Below are positions 50,702-61,061 of a DNA stretch of 64,000 nucleotides, one piece after another. Under the pieces are notes generated by a model that did no database searches, was not told the origin of the DNA, and worked only from the letters and a program-made list of their open reading frames with translations. Both the position numbers and the translations under genes were made by a program. The stretch is taken from NCBI GenBank assembly GCA_025504975.1, contig JANUWI010000003.1, forward strand, positions 2,914,001-2,978,000, read 5' to 3'. Origin of the DNA: Plenodomus lindquistii. Taxonomy: Eukaryota; Ascomycota; Dothideomycetes; Pleosporales; Leptosphaeriaceae. Position 1 is the stretch's first letter; the number at the start of each line of letters is the position of its first letter.

Positions 50702-51219
50702 ACGTATATAGTGATCCGCGAACATGTTGTCTGATATATGCTACAACTCAAGAGTTCACATGTGTCCTTGTATAGGAAGGATCTTTCGAGTGGCGCAACG
50801 ATGATACCGTAATGGGCTGGCTACCATCAAGAGCCAGGTACTTTGCCATTGAATCGCGTATCATCACACAACCGCGCGCGAGGGGCGGCGCGGGACGCTG
50901 CCACATCTCGAGATCACCTGACCTCTTGATTTACACGACCGAGACGCGCGCCACCAAACCCATTGTTATGTCTCAGTTGCAACGAACCCATGCGCGTGCC
51001 TCAATCTCATTGTGGTAGATGAACACCAAGACCCATATCAGGAAAAGATAAGAGAGAGACTGCCCTAGCGACTAACATCGCAAATCTGAGAAAGAAGGTT
51101 AATTCAAGTACTTTATGTATTTCCGATTACCGAGACTACGTGTGTAAACAGAGATAAAAGAAGTCTGTGAGGTCGGTGATGTCCACCGATGAGATGACAT
51201 TTGTATGTGAGAAAGATGT

Positions 51220-52250
51220 TCAAGCTTGAGACCGCCAGTGAGTGAGATGGTAGTCAAACATGCCCTCGGTTAGCCTGTGCGTGTCGCGGTATTCTCCATA
51301 GAAATGCGCGAATTGGCCCCACTTCTCATGAGAAATAACCACAGGTGTCTTTGCAGGCATGGGGATCTTGGCGGGGGCAGTGTCATTGAGCTCCAACTTC
51401 AGATCCGGGGAGTAAATGGGAACCTTGTTGAGCTGAACCGCCCCCAACCTTTATTGCGAATGACATCGGGGATTGAAGTTGGGACGTAAAACTTTGCGTA
51501 TCTGTCAATGTATGTGGCTGCTCCGATGCTGGCGAGGAAGAGAAGCTCGGCTGGGGTATGTGGTGAATGGCGAGCGGGACACTTGTCGTCTCTGCACAAC
51601 CCAAAAACATAAAAGGTTTGCCGGCATAAACCAAAAGATAAGAGTCCGAAAGAATTGTACTCGCCAGGTTGTACCTCTGCGTTGTTTGTCGGAGTGTTTT
51701 TAGGAACGACGCCGAGGGTGTCTGGGAGGCGCAGACCGGTGGGCTTACGGCGGGGGTCCCATCCCTTGGGCCACTTGTAGTATCCGGTGGGGACCATTCG
51801 CGGGTATTGAAGACCTGGCATAGAAAAGATCTTGGGTGCTAGGGTTCGGGTCACCATCCCATTGTAATTGACATGCGGTGATGTTGAGGGCCACTTGGCT
51901 GAAACTAGAAAGGTTAGCATAGTCTGGGTCTGATACATGCAATGTATTCATACTCAACACCAAGAACAAGTGTGCCAGCGCGAACTCGTGGCTTGTGAGC
52001 TCGCCGGCCTTCTCTTCATCAGCAAGGATTGACTTGATGTGACCGCAACCAACACGAATGTATTGGCGATAATAGAGGAGATAGGAGCGATGTTCCTCTG
52101 GAAGAAAGGATTCGTCACAAGCTTTCAAGGCGTCAGGAATTTGCGACGTAGAGATGAAGATGCCAACGTACTAATCCAACAGTCAGGCTTTGGTTGGTTC
52201 GACGGATGGACAAGCTCTGCAGCATCGGATTTTGAGATTGCGAGAGCCAT
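51220..52250 (-). CDS. hypothetical protein with C-x5-C-x3-H motif, possible frameshift near the 3' end
   Basis: Exon 1 52250-52172, intron 52171-52122 (GTACGT...GAAAG), exon 2 52121-51954, intron 51953-51905 (GTATGA...TTCTAG, GCTAAC branch site), then exon 3 from 51904. The protein starts MALAISKSDAAELVHPSNQP and continues with a helical part (YLLYYRQYIRVGCGHIKSIL). A motif LCRDDKCPARHSPHTPAEL follows. Reading straight on, exon 3 stops at 51399 after a short odd tail. A different frame from about 51447 to 51220 (VPIYSPDLKLELNDTAPAKI...THWRSQA) is much more protein-like. The switch needs a 32-nt intron or a one-base shift near the G5 run at about 51444-51448. Family unknown. Confidence 0.5.
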
Positions 52251-52631
52251 AGTGGTAGGTGGGCATGCTAGTCTAAGCATTATTAGCTTGGACGGTATAT
52301 GAACAGGGCATCTAATTGACTTGCACAGGACTAGGAAGCTTTGGTAGTGATCGCGCGAGAATAGTGGCGTCGGCGGCGACAGTGGTGGTGGTGTGGCGGC
52401 GGTCGCTACACAGTCGAAATAGGAAGTGGGGACTAGGGGGAAGGTAGAAAGTGAGCAAAGTTTTGCCAGTGTGACGTGAGTGCGTAGCGCTAAGAATGTT
52501 GTCTGAGCAAGGTGAATGTGGTAGGTGATGACTAAGCAAGCAGTTCACGTGCAAAAACGTGAGTGCCTGACTATACTCAATTAAGACGCATGTAAACTTT
52601 ATCAACCCAAAAAAAGCTGCGTACAATTTAG
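52251..52631. other. upstream region, nothing recognised
   Basis: 381 bp between the start of the previous gene and the tandem repeat. Contains GGTGGTGG/GGCGG-rich short repeats near 52360-52410; no gene. Confidence 0.4.
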
Positions 52632-52656
52632 GTATCACCAGCTGTCTCAAAAAGCT

Positions 52657-52675
52657 AAAATCAGTCACTGATTTT
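52657..52675. repeat. 19-bp palindrome, copy 8
   Basis: Exact AAAATCAGTCACTGATTTT in unit 1 of the 148-bp tandem repeat. Confidence 0.85.
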
Positions 52676-52804
52676 GGGACGCTGTGACGTTGTATACAGC
52701 AGCGCGCCTAGCTCCTTTAGCCTTACATGATGTTCCTGCAAGCGCCTGAGAGATCCTTCTCTACTACACATTACCTTGAGTATCACCAGCTGTCTCAAAA
52801 AGCT

Positions 52805-52823
52805 AAAATCAGTCACTGATTTT
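52805..52823. repeat. 19-bp palindrome, copy 9
   Basis: Exact AAAATCAGTCACTGATTTT in unit 2 of the 148-bp tandem repeat. Confidence 0.85.
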
Positions 52824-52945
52824 GAGACGATGCGACGTTGTATACAACAGCGCGCCTAGCTCCTTTAGCCTTACATGATGTTCCTGCAAGCGCCTGAGAG
52901 ATCCTTCCCCACCACATAATAGTGTGTTGACATAACCTAATGTAA

Positions 52946-53287
52946 CTTCTCTGTTTTATCTTGTATTATCTAAGCACGTTACTGAGTGGCTTTAAAACCT
53001 GGTTAGGGTCACAGTTTGATGCGAGCACCAGAGATACCAGCAACGAGAAGGACAGTGATATTCCGGAACAGGCCAACACAATGTAAGTGAATGTATTCGA
53101 GACTACGTTGCCATCTAACTTTGCCAGTAGCCCTTCTTCGCGTATGGACACCCAGACTGACGCGAGTCACGACACTAGCGACGATGAAAGTGACGGTGAC
53201 GAAATGCATTCATCCATCGGGTTTGGTAGCGACGCCATCTCTGAAGTTTCGGCTTTAAGCTTTGCGAAATCAAGTCTCAGAGGATGA
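52946..53287 (+). pseudogene. 3' fragment of a spliced gene
   Basis: Open from after a TAA at 52943 to a donor at 53083; a good intron (GTAAGT...CTAAC...GCCAG, 45 nt, 53083-53127) leads to exon 53128-53287. The joined 98 codons read continuously as a hydrophilic C-terminus (FKTWLGSQFDASTRDTSNEK, then HDTSDDESDGDEMHSS), but no ATG precedes the splice. The fragment begins soon after the 148-bp tandem repeat, and its stop codon (TGA) is followed 1 bp later by a palindrome copy, so its 5' part may have been lost in a rearrangement. Family unknown. Confidence 0.4.
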
Positions 53288-53288
53288 G

Positions 53289-53307
53289 AAAATCAGTCAC
53301 TGATTTT
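53289..53307. repeat. 19-bp palindrome, copy 10
   Basis: Exact AAAATCAGTCACTGATTTT, the rightmost copy. Confidence 0.85.
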
Positions 53308-53950
53308 AGTACCTAGAGCAAAACGCACATGATTTCTTGGAGATGCGGATACTTTACATATGGTACGCTATATGTACATGTACAAGTGTCTACGTTAGAC
53401 AACCTGGCACACATGCTAATTCATATCCTGTGTGCCATCTAAATGATGTACGAAGTCGCTCATTCTTATCATGTCCCCATCCCACATCCACAGCATGCCG
53501 CTCAACTCCATACAGTAGCAGGGAGACAACAAAGACAGTAATGTCAAACACAAAATTATCTCTACTATTCATGACGAATACACATATATTCTACTCACTC
53601 CTAGCAGACTTCTAACGCAGTATGTTGTCTACTGTGACTTCAGCAACGCGATAAATACGAGCTCCTTTCGTACTGTGTTGTGTGGTGCTAACGTACAACA
53701 CAGTACTGTAAGAACTACTATAGGAGATTGTGAAGGTACCTGGGTACCCTGAGATAAATGGGCTGTCTGAGCGATGGGCGGTGTATACTTCATGAGCCAG
53801 CATAATAAACATCTCGCTCGCCGTGAATATATTTGTATGTCAGACGCAGTACACGCAGAGAGTGCTTGATCGTAGGGGCTCTCTTCTGTCCGCTTAGAAT
53901 TTGCGTTAATGGAGCTCATTTAGAGGAAGGAAGGTCCAGGTCGGTGACAT
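53308..53950. other. non-coding repeat related to the upstream flank of the GIY-YIG gene
   Basis: About 53466-53640 (TCATGTCCCCATC..., CAGTAGCAGGGAGACAAC, GAATACACATATA) matches about 7620-7790 and 7980-8110 in degenerate form. Nothing else is recognised. Confidence 0.55.
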
Positions 53951-54440
53951 TCACCTTGTTGAATGGAGAGTGTAGTGTGAGTCAAGGGGTTTCCAGAGCA
54001 CATCGTCTCGAGACCAGGGTGCGAGTGGTATGGTAGGTACAAAGTGACCATGCATGATGGTGGGAAGGGAATGGCGGACATGGAAGATGTTTGCAAAGGC
54101 ACCTTCGAGTGCCCGGAACTGGAGTCTCTTGGGATTGGAGTCCAGCACAGTTAGGTAGCCCAATGTGCGCCATCTCGTAATCGTTCTTGTAAAAGACTCG
54201 TACCAAACGAGGGAGGAGAGGAGGAGACTTGTCGTGGTATTGGTATTGGTATGTCTTTTTTTGTGCGAGCTTTTGTAACCTTGGCTACCATATGGTAGAA
54301 TCTGTACTTGAATCTATTGTAGTGCATAGACCTGGTAGACTTGGCGTCTGTCTTTCACCATGAGTACATGGCGTAGATGCCCCGGAATCTTGCACGCCCA
54401 CCCCGCTTTTTTATCAAAAGAAGAGTCTTCTGGCTACCTA
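53951..54440 (-). pseudogene. inverted relic of the GIY-YIG/C2H2 gene, N-terminal part
   Basis: The minus-strand reading matches the intact gene at 8541 over roughly codons 75-210, with stops and frame changes: RGIYAMY, FYKNDYEMAHIGL, LEGAFANIFHVRHSLPTIMH and APWSRDDVLWKPLDSH. The catalytic-Glu region (LEGAF) survives in part. It ends where the C-terminal half should begin. Confidence 0.8.
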
Positions 54441-54764
54441 TCTTCTGGGCGTCAAGGAACAAGGAGAGAACTCGGCGCCATATAGTGTCGCTCTTGAACC
54501 AAACGCCCTTTGTAAGTTAGGTAGGTATCCTACGTAGCATACAGATGTATTCAGCACAAGCGAGATGTCGTTATACCGCTGTATGATGTATACACAGTCA
54601 TATCGTGAAGATAGCCTACTTGTCTCGGTATACCCCGGTGGCTACACGAGCTGTTACGGCAGGCCTCACAGATCTATGTTGGACCTGGTATAGTAGCGAT
54701 ATACTGAGCCAATCAACATTCAAAGAACGCCTACGCAAGCAAGTCCCACAAGATCTGGGAGAGA

Positions 54765-55270
54765 ACAATACGACCTCGAGCGGGCCCAAGATATGGGTTG
54801 CGTTTTTAGATGAAGAAGAGCATCCAGGCCAAGTCCTGGACGTCGAGGAACAAGTCAAAGGTTAGTGCCATCAACCGCCGTTCCAAAACCAAGGCGCTTG
54901 AAACCCAGCGCTTCTACGGCGATATGTGCCTCAAGGGCTTCCCGGACTCATCCAAGTTGAAGCGGCACAAAGACACGCCAAGCACAAGGACAAGGCCGCC
55001 GGCAAGCCTCCGTCCCTGGGCGCGCGGAGATACAAGCAGGAGAAGGAGAGGGTGGCAGCCATTCACGTGATTCAGTATCATACCTACAGCCATCACAGTA
55101 TATTATAAGATATCTCAACAGCGTTTAAATTTGCAGTGTAGACATTACAGTATATTATGAGATGTGTCAACGGCGTTTAAGCCCGAGGTGTAGACTTTAT
55201 AGGTGTTTAAGACACATTGTTAGAAAATGATATATTAGGTGTAGGCTGCTCGCTGCGGTGTGGAATGCAT
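54765..55270 (+). pseudogene. relic of the GIY-YIG/C2H2 gene, C-terminal part and 3' flank
   Basis: The plus-strand reading matches codons about 250-345 of the gene at 8541: KKSIQAKSWTSRNKSKVSAI, RRSKTKALETQRFYGDMCLK, FPDSSKLKRHKD. The first zinc-finger Cys is replaced (CNAC to GDMC). The coding match breaks off near 55060 and is followed by degenerate copies of the 3' flank (CAGCGTT, GTGTAGAC, GTGTAGGCTG). Orientation is opposite to the N-terminal relic at 53951. Confidence 0.8.
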
Positions 55271-55284
55271 AGTTCTGTGAGCAA

Positions 55285-55670
55285 GCATGCTGTAGGCTTT
55301 TCCAGACTCGAGCAAGTTAAAACGGCACAATGGTAGGTAGGTATCTTGCAGATTATCATTACCAAATCAAGAGATACTCAAGCCATTTCAAGAATTTGTG
55401 GGCCTCGAATTTGTCTCTTTGCTTCATGTGTATGATATGGTCTTATTGCTACCTAGGTACTTCTCCTCACTCCTCTTATGCACTCTTACGCAATTTAATA
55501 TTATAACTACAGGCATTACAGTACATTGGAAGATATTACAACGGCGTTCAAGGTAGCGGTGTAGACTTAAGAGGTACTTGAGATTTATTGCTAGAAGATA
55601 ATGTCTTATGTGTAGGCTTCGCGCTGCGATGTGGGATGCATGGTTCTGCGAGCAGGGGGAGGTGGGGACG
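55285..55670 (+). pseudogene. second short relic of the same gene and 3' flank
   Basis: Starts with a piece of the first finger (GCTTTTCCAGACTCGAGCAA, reading GFPDSSK) and shortly after has a piece of the C-terminal end (CATTTCAAGAATTTGTGGGC). The 3' flank then repeats (CTCCTCTTATGCACTCTTAC, CAACGGCGTTCAAGG, GTGTAGGCTTCGCGC). So a second truncated unit follows the first in tandem. Confidence 0.7.
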
Positions 55671-56021
55671 TGATAGATATGGTATGGGATGCTTGGTAAG
55701 TAAAAGTACTTTGGTGATTCTTGGCTATTCTTGAGTATGGAAATTGGTAGGATGTTAGGAGTAGAGTTTGTGTATCTGGTGTTTGAGAGGAGGCTTTGTG
55801 ATATGCCTGCTAATAAGAGAGTGTGAGGGTGCTGCTACGTCTGAACGCGTAGACAACTAGATGCTGTATAAGACATGAGGGTTAAGTCACAAGTGTGCTG
55901 TAGACATGATCATTTCATGTGCACGCTGCAGAATGCCTCAGTATACCCCGATCATATGCATAAATCTTCATAAACCATCTATAAACTTGATGCCTTCTAT
56001 AACGACCAAGTCTACTCAACT
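55671..56021. other. right margin of the accessory island
   Basis: 351 bp before the stop of the TVP38-type gene; no gene or repeat recognised. Confidence 0.45.
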
Positions 56022-57241
56022 CTACTTCCCCTCCCCCCTCTCATCCCCCTCATCATCACCCACCCCATCCCCCTCCCCAAACGGATCCTCCCCAATCTCC
56101 ACCGCATCACCCGTCTCAGGCGGCTCATCACTATACACATCATCATCCCACCCCCCAGTCCTCAGACTAATATCATCGTCCTCCTCCCTCAACCGTGTCG
56201 CCGCCTCCAACGCCGCCGGATCATCCACATACTCATTTTCCAAATCCTCCACACTCATCCTCCTAATCCCCGCACGCTCCTCAGCCTCCAACTGCGCAGC
56301 CCTCTGCTTAGTCTTACGATACATGAACCAGCCGGTCGCGACCCCGGCAATCGCGCCAATCGCTATGGAAAAGTACGACAGCGCCTTAGTCCCCGGATCC
56401 ATTTTCCCATTGCTATCCGCGAGTTTTTCAAACTGCGCGCCAATGTAAATGTGCAGCATGAGTTTTGGGCTTACGATTGCGTTTGCGAGGGCGAACGAGG
56501 CCCAGTGGACGGTGGGGAAGGTGGCGACTGCGCCGTTGGTGAGGGAGTAGGGGAGCGGGCACATGCGGATCATGATGAGGAGTTTTAGGCCGTCGTGTTT
56601 CATGGTTAGTGCTAGGGCGGCGAAGCGCGTGTCGTTTGCTATGAGCCGGTGGACGAGGGATTTGAGGATGGACCGGGAGAGGAGGAAGGAGGCGGTGCTG
56701 CCGCAGATTGTGGCGGTGGCGGCTATGAACCATCTTGGGTGGTGTTAGAATGTTGTACTGTGGAGTGGATAGAGCTATGTGAGGAGAAAGTGCTGAAGAC
56801 TCACCCGTTTGGAAATCCATATACAAACCCGCAGATGGTGAGCAGACTGCTATACCCTATCAACGGCGGAAACGACACGACGAATATGCCTGCCCAGAGA
56901 ATCAACCATCCCCCCGGCACATCTCTCCACTTCTTCGCCCAAGGCAACAGTTTAGCAAAGATCTGCTCATTGTACACCAAGAACAATATCGCGCCTACGA
57001 CCAGCGCAATGTTCCCGATGATCAGCAGGATCTTCTGGATTAGACTGAGTTTTGCGAATTGTGTAGAGATGCGCCGGGAGAGGGACGAGTATTGCGAGAG
57101 GGCGCGCTGCTTCCATGTTGGGGCTGATGTTGGGCGGCGGAAGGACTGGGGACTTCGACGGCTCCAGACTGGGGTTTGGCCGGTTTCTTCGTCTTCGAGG
57201 GGGAGCGCGAGGGCGCGGGCGTCGTAGTCTTCGGCTGGCAT
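56022..57241 (-). CDS. TVP38: TVP38-type Golgi membrane protein (VTT/DedA family)
   Basis: Exon 1 57241-56805, intron 56804-56734 (GTGAGT...CCCAAG, 71 nt), exon 2 56733-56022; 382 residues. Yeast Tvp38 is a late-Golgi multi-spanning protein of the VTT (SNARE-associated/DedA) family, a fold linked to lipid scrambling. A cytosolic N-terminus rich in Arg/Ser precedes several membrane segments (KILLIIGNIALVVGAILFLV; WLILWAGIFVVSFPPLIGYS; the FVYGFPNG re-entrant motif just before the intron; IRMCPLPYS). The C-terminus is a long acidic tail (PETGDAVEIGEDPFGEGDG). First core gene right of the island. Confidence 0.88.
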
Positions 57242-58332
57242 GGTGGGTGATTGTGGGAGGGTGATGCTCGATTGGGTAATGGGTATGCAGTCGCTGACGT
57301 CTAAATGCGGAACGGCGCGGGTGTACTACACGAGGGCAGTGGGTTTGCATGGGAGGGTTCGAGGGAAAAGGAAATCATATGCTTTGGCTACGGCTGGCCA
57401 TTTCGTCAAGACGGTGCTATCGACTTGACGGGTGGAAGACGGGGTGGGTGACTGTGGTTGGTGTTATGGCGGCGTCTGATGGTCGACTAGCGCTTGTGCT
57501 TGGGAGCTGCTGGTTTCATCATCGTTCGGACGAATGCCCGCCGCTAGGAGAGCTGCATGGTGAGATCTGAGATCCGGCTGCAGGCTGTGAACGGCGCCAT
57601 GAGACATTAGCGAACTATCTATAGTCTCTTGGTAGAGAAAATGTATACAAGTCCAAGTCAGTCCAAGTCCAGTTCAAGTCCAGTTCAAGTCCAGTCCAAG
57701 CCGTAGTTATTACCGTTACACCATCTGCGGGTGCAGGCATCATGGCCGAGACGCACGTGACTCAGCCTCATGTTCGCGCCGGCCAATGTCGTGCCCATGT
57801 AATGCACCTGTACGCTGCGTCGCTGCCGGTCAACAGCGCCCGGTTGCACACTGCACAAGACGCTCGCGTCAGCATCAACTCCACGCCAAGTTGCATCCTC
57901 GATCAACTCCATACCGTCTTCTTCTTGTTTCTCCATCCATCGCCGTCGTCTCCTCGCGCGCGTGCAATGTAGAGTGCTGGGGTCCGGACGATTACCACAC
58001 GCGGTTCCTTGGTCGACACGGTCAGACGAGTGCACTGTGCAGTCCCGCAACGAGCTCCCCCACCCCTACGTAAGACTCGGCAGTCCCTGGGAGCTTCACT
58101 CGCCCTTTTGGCGCCTTTGCTGAGTCTCGCAGCCGTCTGCGGGACGCCATCTCGTCCTGCACTGCAGCTTCACCCTGACGCGCCGGCCGCTTCCTCTTCG
58201 CAACTCTGTCTACTTGTTCAGCACGCCAGCCTCCCTTTTGCGCCGCCGCTCCTGCAACCCGTAGCCCCATAACCCCCCAATAATCACCATCAATCGATCG
58301 CGCCCGTATTCTTGCGCTGTTTTGGAGCCGCC
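57242..58332. other. divergent promoter region with a short minisatellite
   Basis: 1.1 kb between two divergent core genes. Holds a 10-11-bp repeat at 57650-57700 and pyrimidine-rich sequence next to the right-hand start. Open frames here have no recognisable domain. Confidence 0.5.
57650..57700. repeat. short minisatellite, AGTCCAGTTCA-type units
   Basis: About five units of 10-11 bp (GTCCAAGTCA, GTCCAAGTCCA, GTTCAAGTCCA...). Confidence 0.8.
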
Positions 58333-60670
58333 ATGGTCGCCGACGACCTGTTTGAGAAGGCGCTGCCCGTGCTGCACGACGAGGCGCTGGATGAAGAGGA
58401 CAAGACGGACAAGCTCGAGGAGCTGCTGCGCAAGGAGACGGGCCTCACGGGCAAGTCTCTAGAGAATGTCGTCCTCGACTGCCTCTGGCGCTATCGCGAC
58501 GCCGGCAGCTCCTCGAGCTCACCTCCCCCGAGCCGCCATACCATCATCCGCCGCCCGTCGCCTGCTCCATGGCAGGCCAACCGCGCCCCAACCCCTGTGA
58601 ACAACTCGCCGCGCACCATACACCCTCCCCCCGGCTTTGGCATCGCGCCGCCTGCCTTCAACCGCGCAAAGTCGTCGACCGCCTCCCCCTTTACGTCACC
58701 GCGCCCCTCGCCGCGCCTCGCCTTCTCGAGCCCGCATATCCCTCATAGTCCGAGTCTTAGCGCATACCAGTTCAGCGAAGGCGTGAGCCCCAGTGTGGAA
58801 AACTACGGCGACTTGGATGGCCATTCGGTGGATTGGCTGGTCAACGATGACTCTGGCAGCACCGAGTCGTCCCTCATGGGCGAGGGCACGCTCAATGGCG
58901 CTGCAGCTGAATGGGTACAACCTCAGACCATGGACATGGGCCCATATGACATGCTGCGCTCCATCTTGCGCGACGACCGTTCTGACGAGGAGATTGAAAA
59001 GGTGCTAGAGGCCAATGGCTTTGACCTCAGCGCTGCTCTGCTTGCACTCATGGGCCAGACGTTGGATGTCCAGCAGATGCCCACTCCCTCCCACGAGCAG
59101 GCCGGCTTCATCATCGGCAAATCCATGAGCCCTGCATTCAGACCTGCAACACCTGCTGGTCAGCAGAAGAGCAACATTGTATGCAAGTACTTCTTATCCA
59201 CCGGACACTGCGCAAGGGCAGACTGTAGATTTAGCCATGACACCAGCAAGACCCTGTGCAAGTGAGTATACTACATGCAATCAATATGCATGGTTACTAA
59301 CAGCTGTAGATACTTCCTCAACGGCAACTGCTTGGCTGGCGAGACGTGCTTGTTCTCCCATGACCCTTCAGCTCTAATGGCACGCATGGCTGTCTCAGAT
59401 GTCGGAACCCCACCACTGCATTCATCACTTCCCAACTTTCAAATGTCTGATTATGAGTTTCCAAACCTTCACTACAACAACTCGCCACTAGGAACGCCCC
59501 AGATGTCTACCTCGGAGGCAACCTCCCTAGAGCAGCTATATGGCCTGACCGGAGGACCCACACGACCTCCACCTGGTCTGAGTCCGTTTGCCAACTTTGT
59601 TCCTGGGGCAGGCAGTCGTCCACAGTCAAGGACAGGCAGCCGTCAACCATCTCGTGCGCCTACACCATCCATACTCGCAGTAGATGATAACGAGGCATTC
59701 CCAAGTCTGGGCTCTGCGGCTGCAGCAAAGACCGGAAAGCGACATCACGGCAAGAGGGGTGGGCACAACAGTCACAGAGATATCTCTGGGCCAAACAACC
59801 TTGCAGATGTTGTTCGCATGTCACCTTCTCCGGCTCCTGCCACTCCTGTCCGCAAGGCACTCCGGCCAGCTAAGAGCTTCAACGGCACTCGAGAAAATAG
59901 TGCGGCCGCTCAAGCAATACCTGCGCCTCAACATATCCCATGGCTCGAGACGGGCGAGAAGGGCAACCAAGCCTACCTCAAAGCTCGCGCTGAAGCGTTC
60001 AAGCACGGCAGTTTACGTAACAAGTTCCTGCAGAGGTGAGATGAAATGACCTAAGGGTTGAGCTATGCTGATTGTATACAGTGCCGCTCAGGCTTGGAAT
60101 CGAAGCGATTCACGTGCTGCCAAAGCTCTCAGTCTTCGCGGACAGAGCGAGAACAACCTCATGCGCGAAGCCCACCGCGAAGCTGCTCGAATTCTGTATG
60201 AGGAGCGCAATAAAGACACTGATGGCTCAAAGGAGCTCTACGTTGATCTCCACGGTACGTTACTTCCTCGTGCAGCAGCAGAACTCATTACTCATGTCCT
60301 CTCAGGCCTCCATCCAGATGAGTCGGTCTCGTACCTCGAAGGTATTCTCATCAAGCACAGCTCGTCTTCTCGTCCTGTCTACGCCATCACTGGCACTGGT
60401 CACCACTCCAAGAACGGCAAAGACAAAGTTGGCAAGGCGATCCGTGGCTTCCTCAACGAATGGCGCTATGTCTTCCGCGAGTTCTCAGTCCCAGGTGACC
60501 GCAACAACGTCGGTGGTATTCTAGGCATAGATCCCAGCAGCTACGATAGGAGTGTTGCGGATCGGCCCAAGGAGCCTGAACCTGAAATGGGCGGTGCAAA
60601 GAATGACTCGAAGATCAGAATCATGAAGAGAGATGACATGTTGGATGCACCGAAAGGACCAAAGCAGTAG
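58333..60670 (+). CDS. CUE, tandem CCCH zinc-finger, DUF1771 and Smr domain protein
   Basis: Exons 58333-59261, 59310-60035 and 60082-60670; 747 residues. Start is the ATG with good context after GCCGCC. A helical N-terminus and Pro/Ser-rich linker precede a CUE-like ubiquitin-binding segment (about 200-240, MLRSILRDDRSDEEIEKVLE). Two CCCH fingers follow (about 283-301 CKYFLSTGHCARADCRFSH; about 308-327, split by intron 1). Then DUF1771 (about 552-600, AWNRSDSRAAKALSLRGQ...) and Smr (about 605-690, YVDLHGTLLPRAAAELITHV) with the DLHG motif of Smr nucleases. Related Smr proteins act in mRNA quality control, such as Cue2 in no-go decay. Exact orthology is not claimed. Confidence 0.88.
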
Positions 60671-61061
60671 GTAATATGCGGAGGCACTTAGTAGGCAGCA
60701 TGAAATAAGACAGAGGTTTACTTCACCTTTGTTGCTGTTGTTTTAGTGAGATTGGTCGGTGATGTTCTTGGGTTGGTGCATGGGCGGTGTGGCCATGGAA
60801 GGTGCCCTCGGTGTTGTGCCTTCCTTTACCATCAGACCTCGCATGAAGCGCCCCACACTCAGATTTCTCACTTTCTGTCACTTAGCTGAGATTGTTCCTC
60901 CGTTGTTCGACTGTTGAAGGCTTGAGTCCGCCACTCGCTTGCACTCGACCCCTTTGCTCTGCCATCAGTTGTCGTCTCATTCCGCTCCCCCGTCCCCGCC
61001 CTGCGTCGCATTTTTTGATGCCGTCACGCCGCGAGCGGCTTCACATACGATCACTGTCAAC
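60671..61061. other. intergenic, promoter of the next gene
   Basis: 391 bp with pyrimidine-rich sequence before the next start; no gene. Confidence 0.5.

Larger units (their letters stand above)
52632..52919. repeat. 148-bp tandem duplication carrying the palindrome
   Basis: Units 52632-52779 and 52780-about 52919 are nearly identical (GTATCACCAGCTGTCTCAAA...GAGAGATCCTTC). Each contains an exact copy of the 19-bp palindrome. In unit 2 the outer sequence GTCTCAAAA...TTTTGAGAC gives a second, overlapping inverted repeat, which unit 1 has lost by GAG-to-GGG. Confidence 0.9.

Noticed and set aside
7348..56021. Island as a Starship giant transposon
   Set aside because: No DUF3435-type tyrosine recombinase (captain) or typical Starship accessory gene was seen, and no direct repeat was found at both edges. 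It remains possible only if the captain lies elsewhere.
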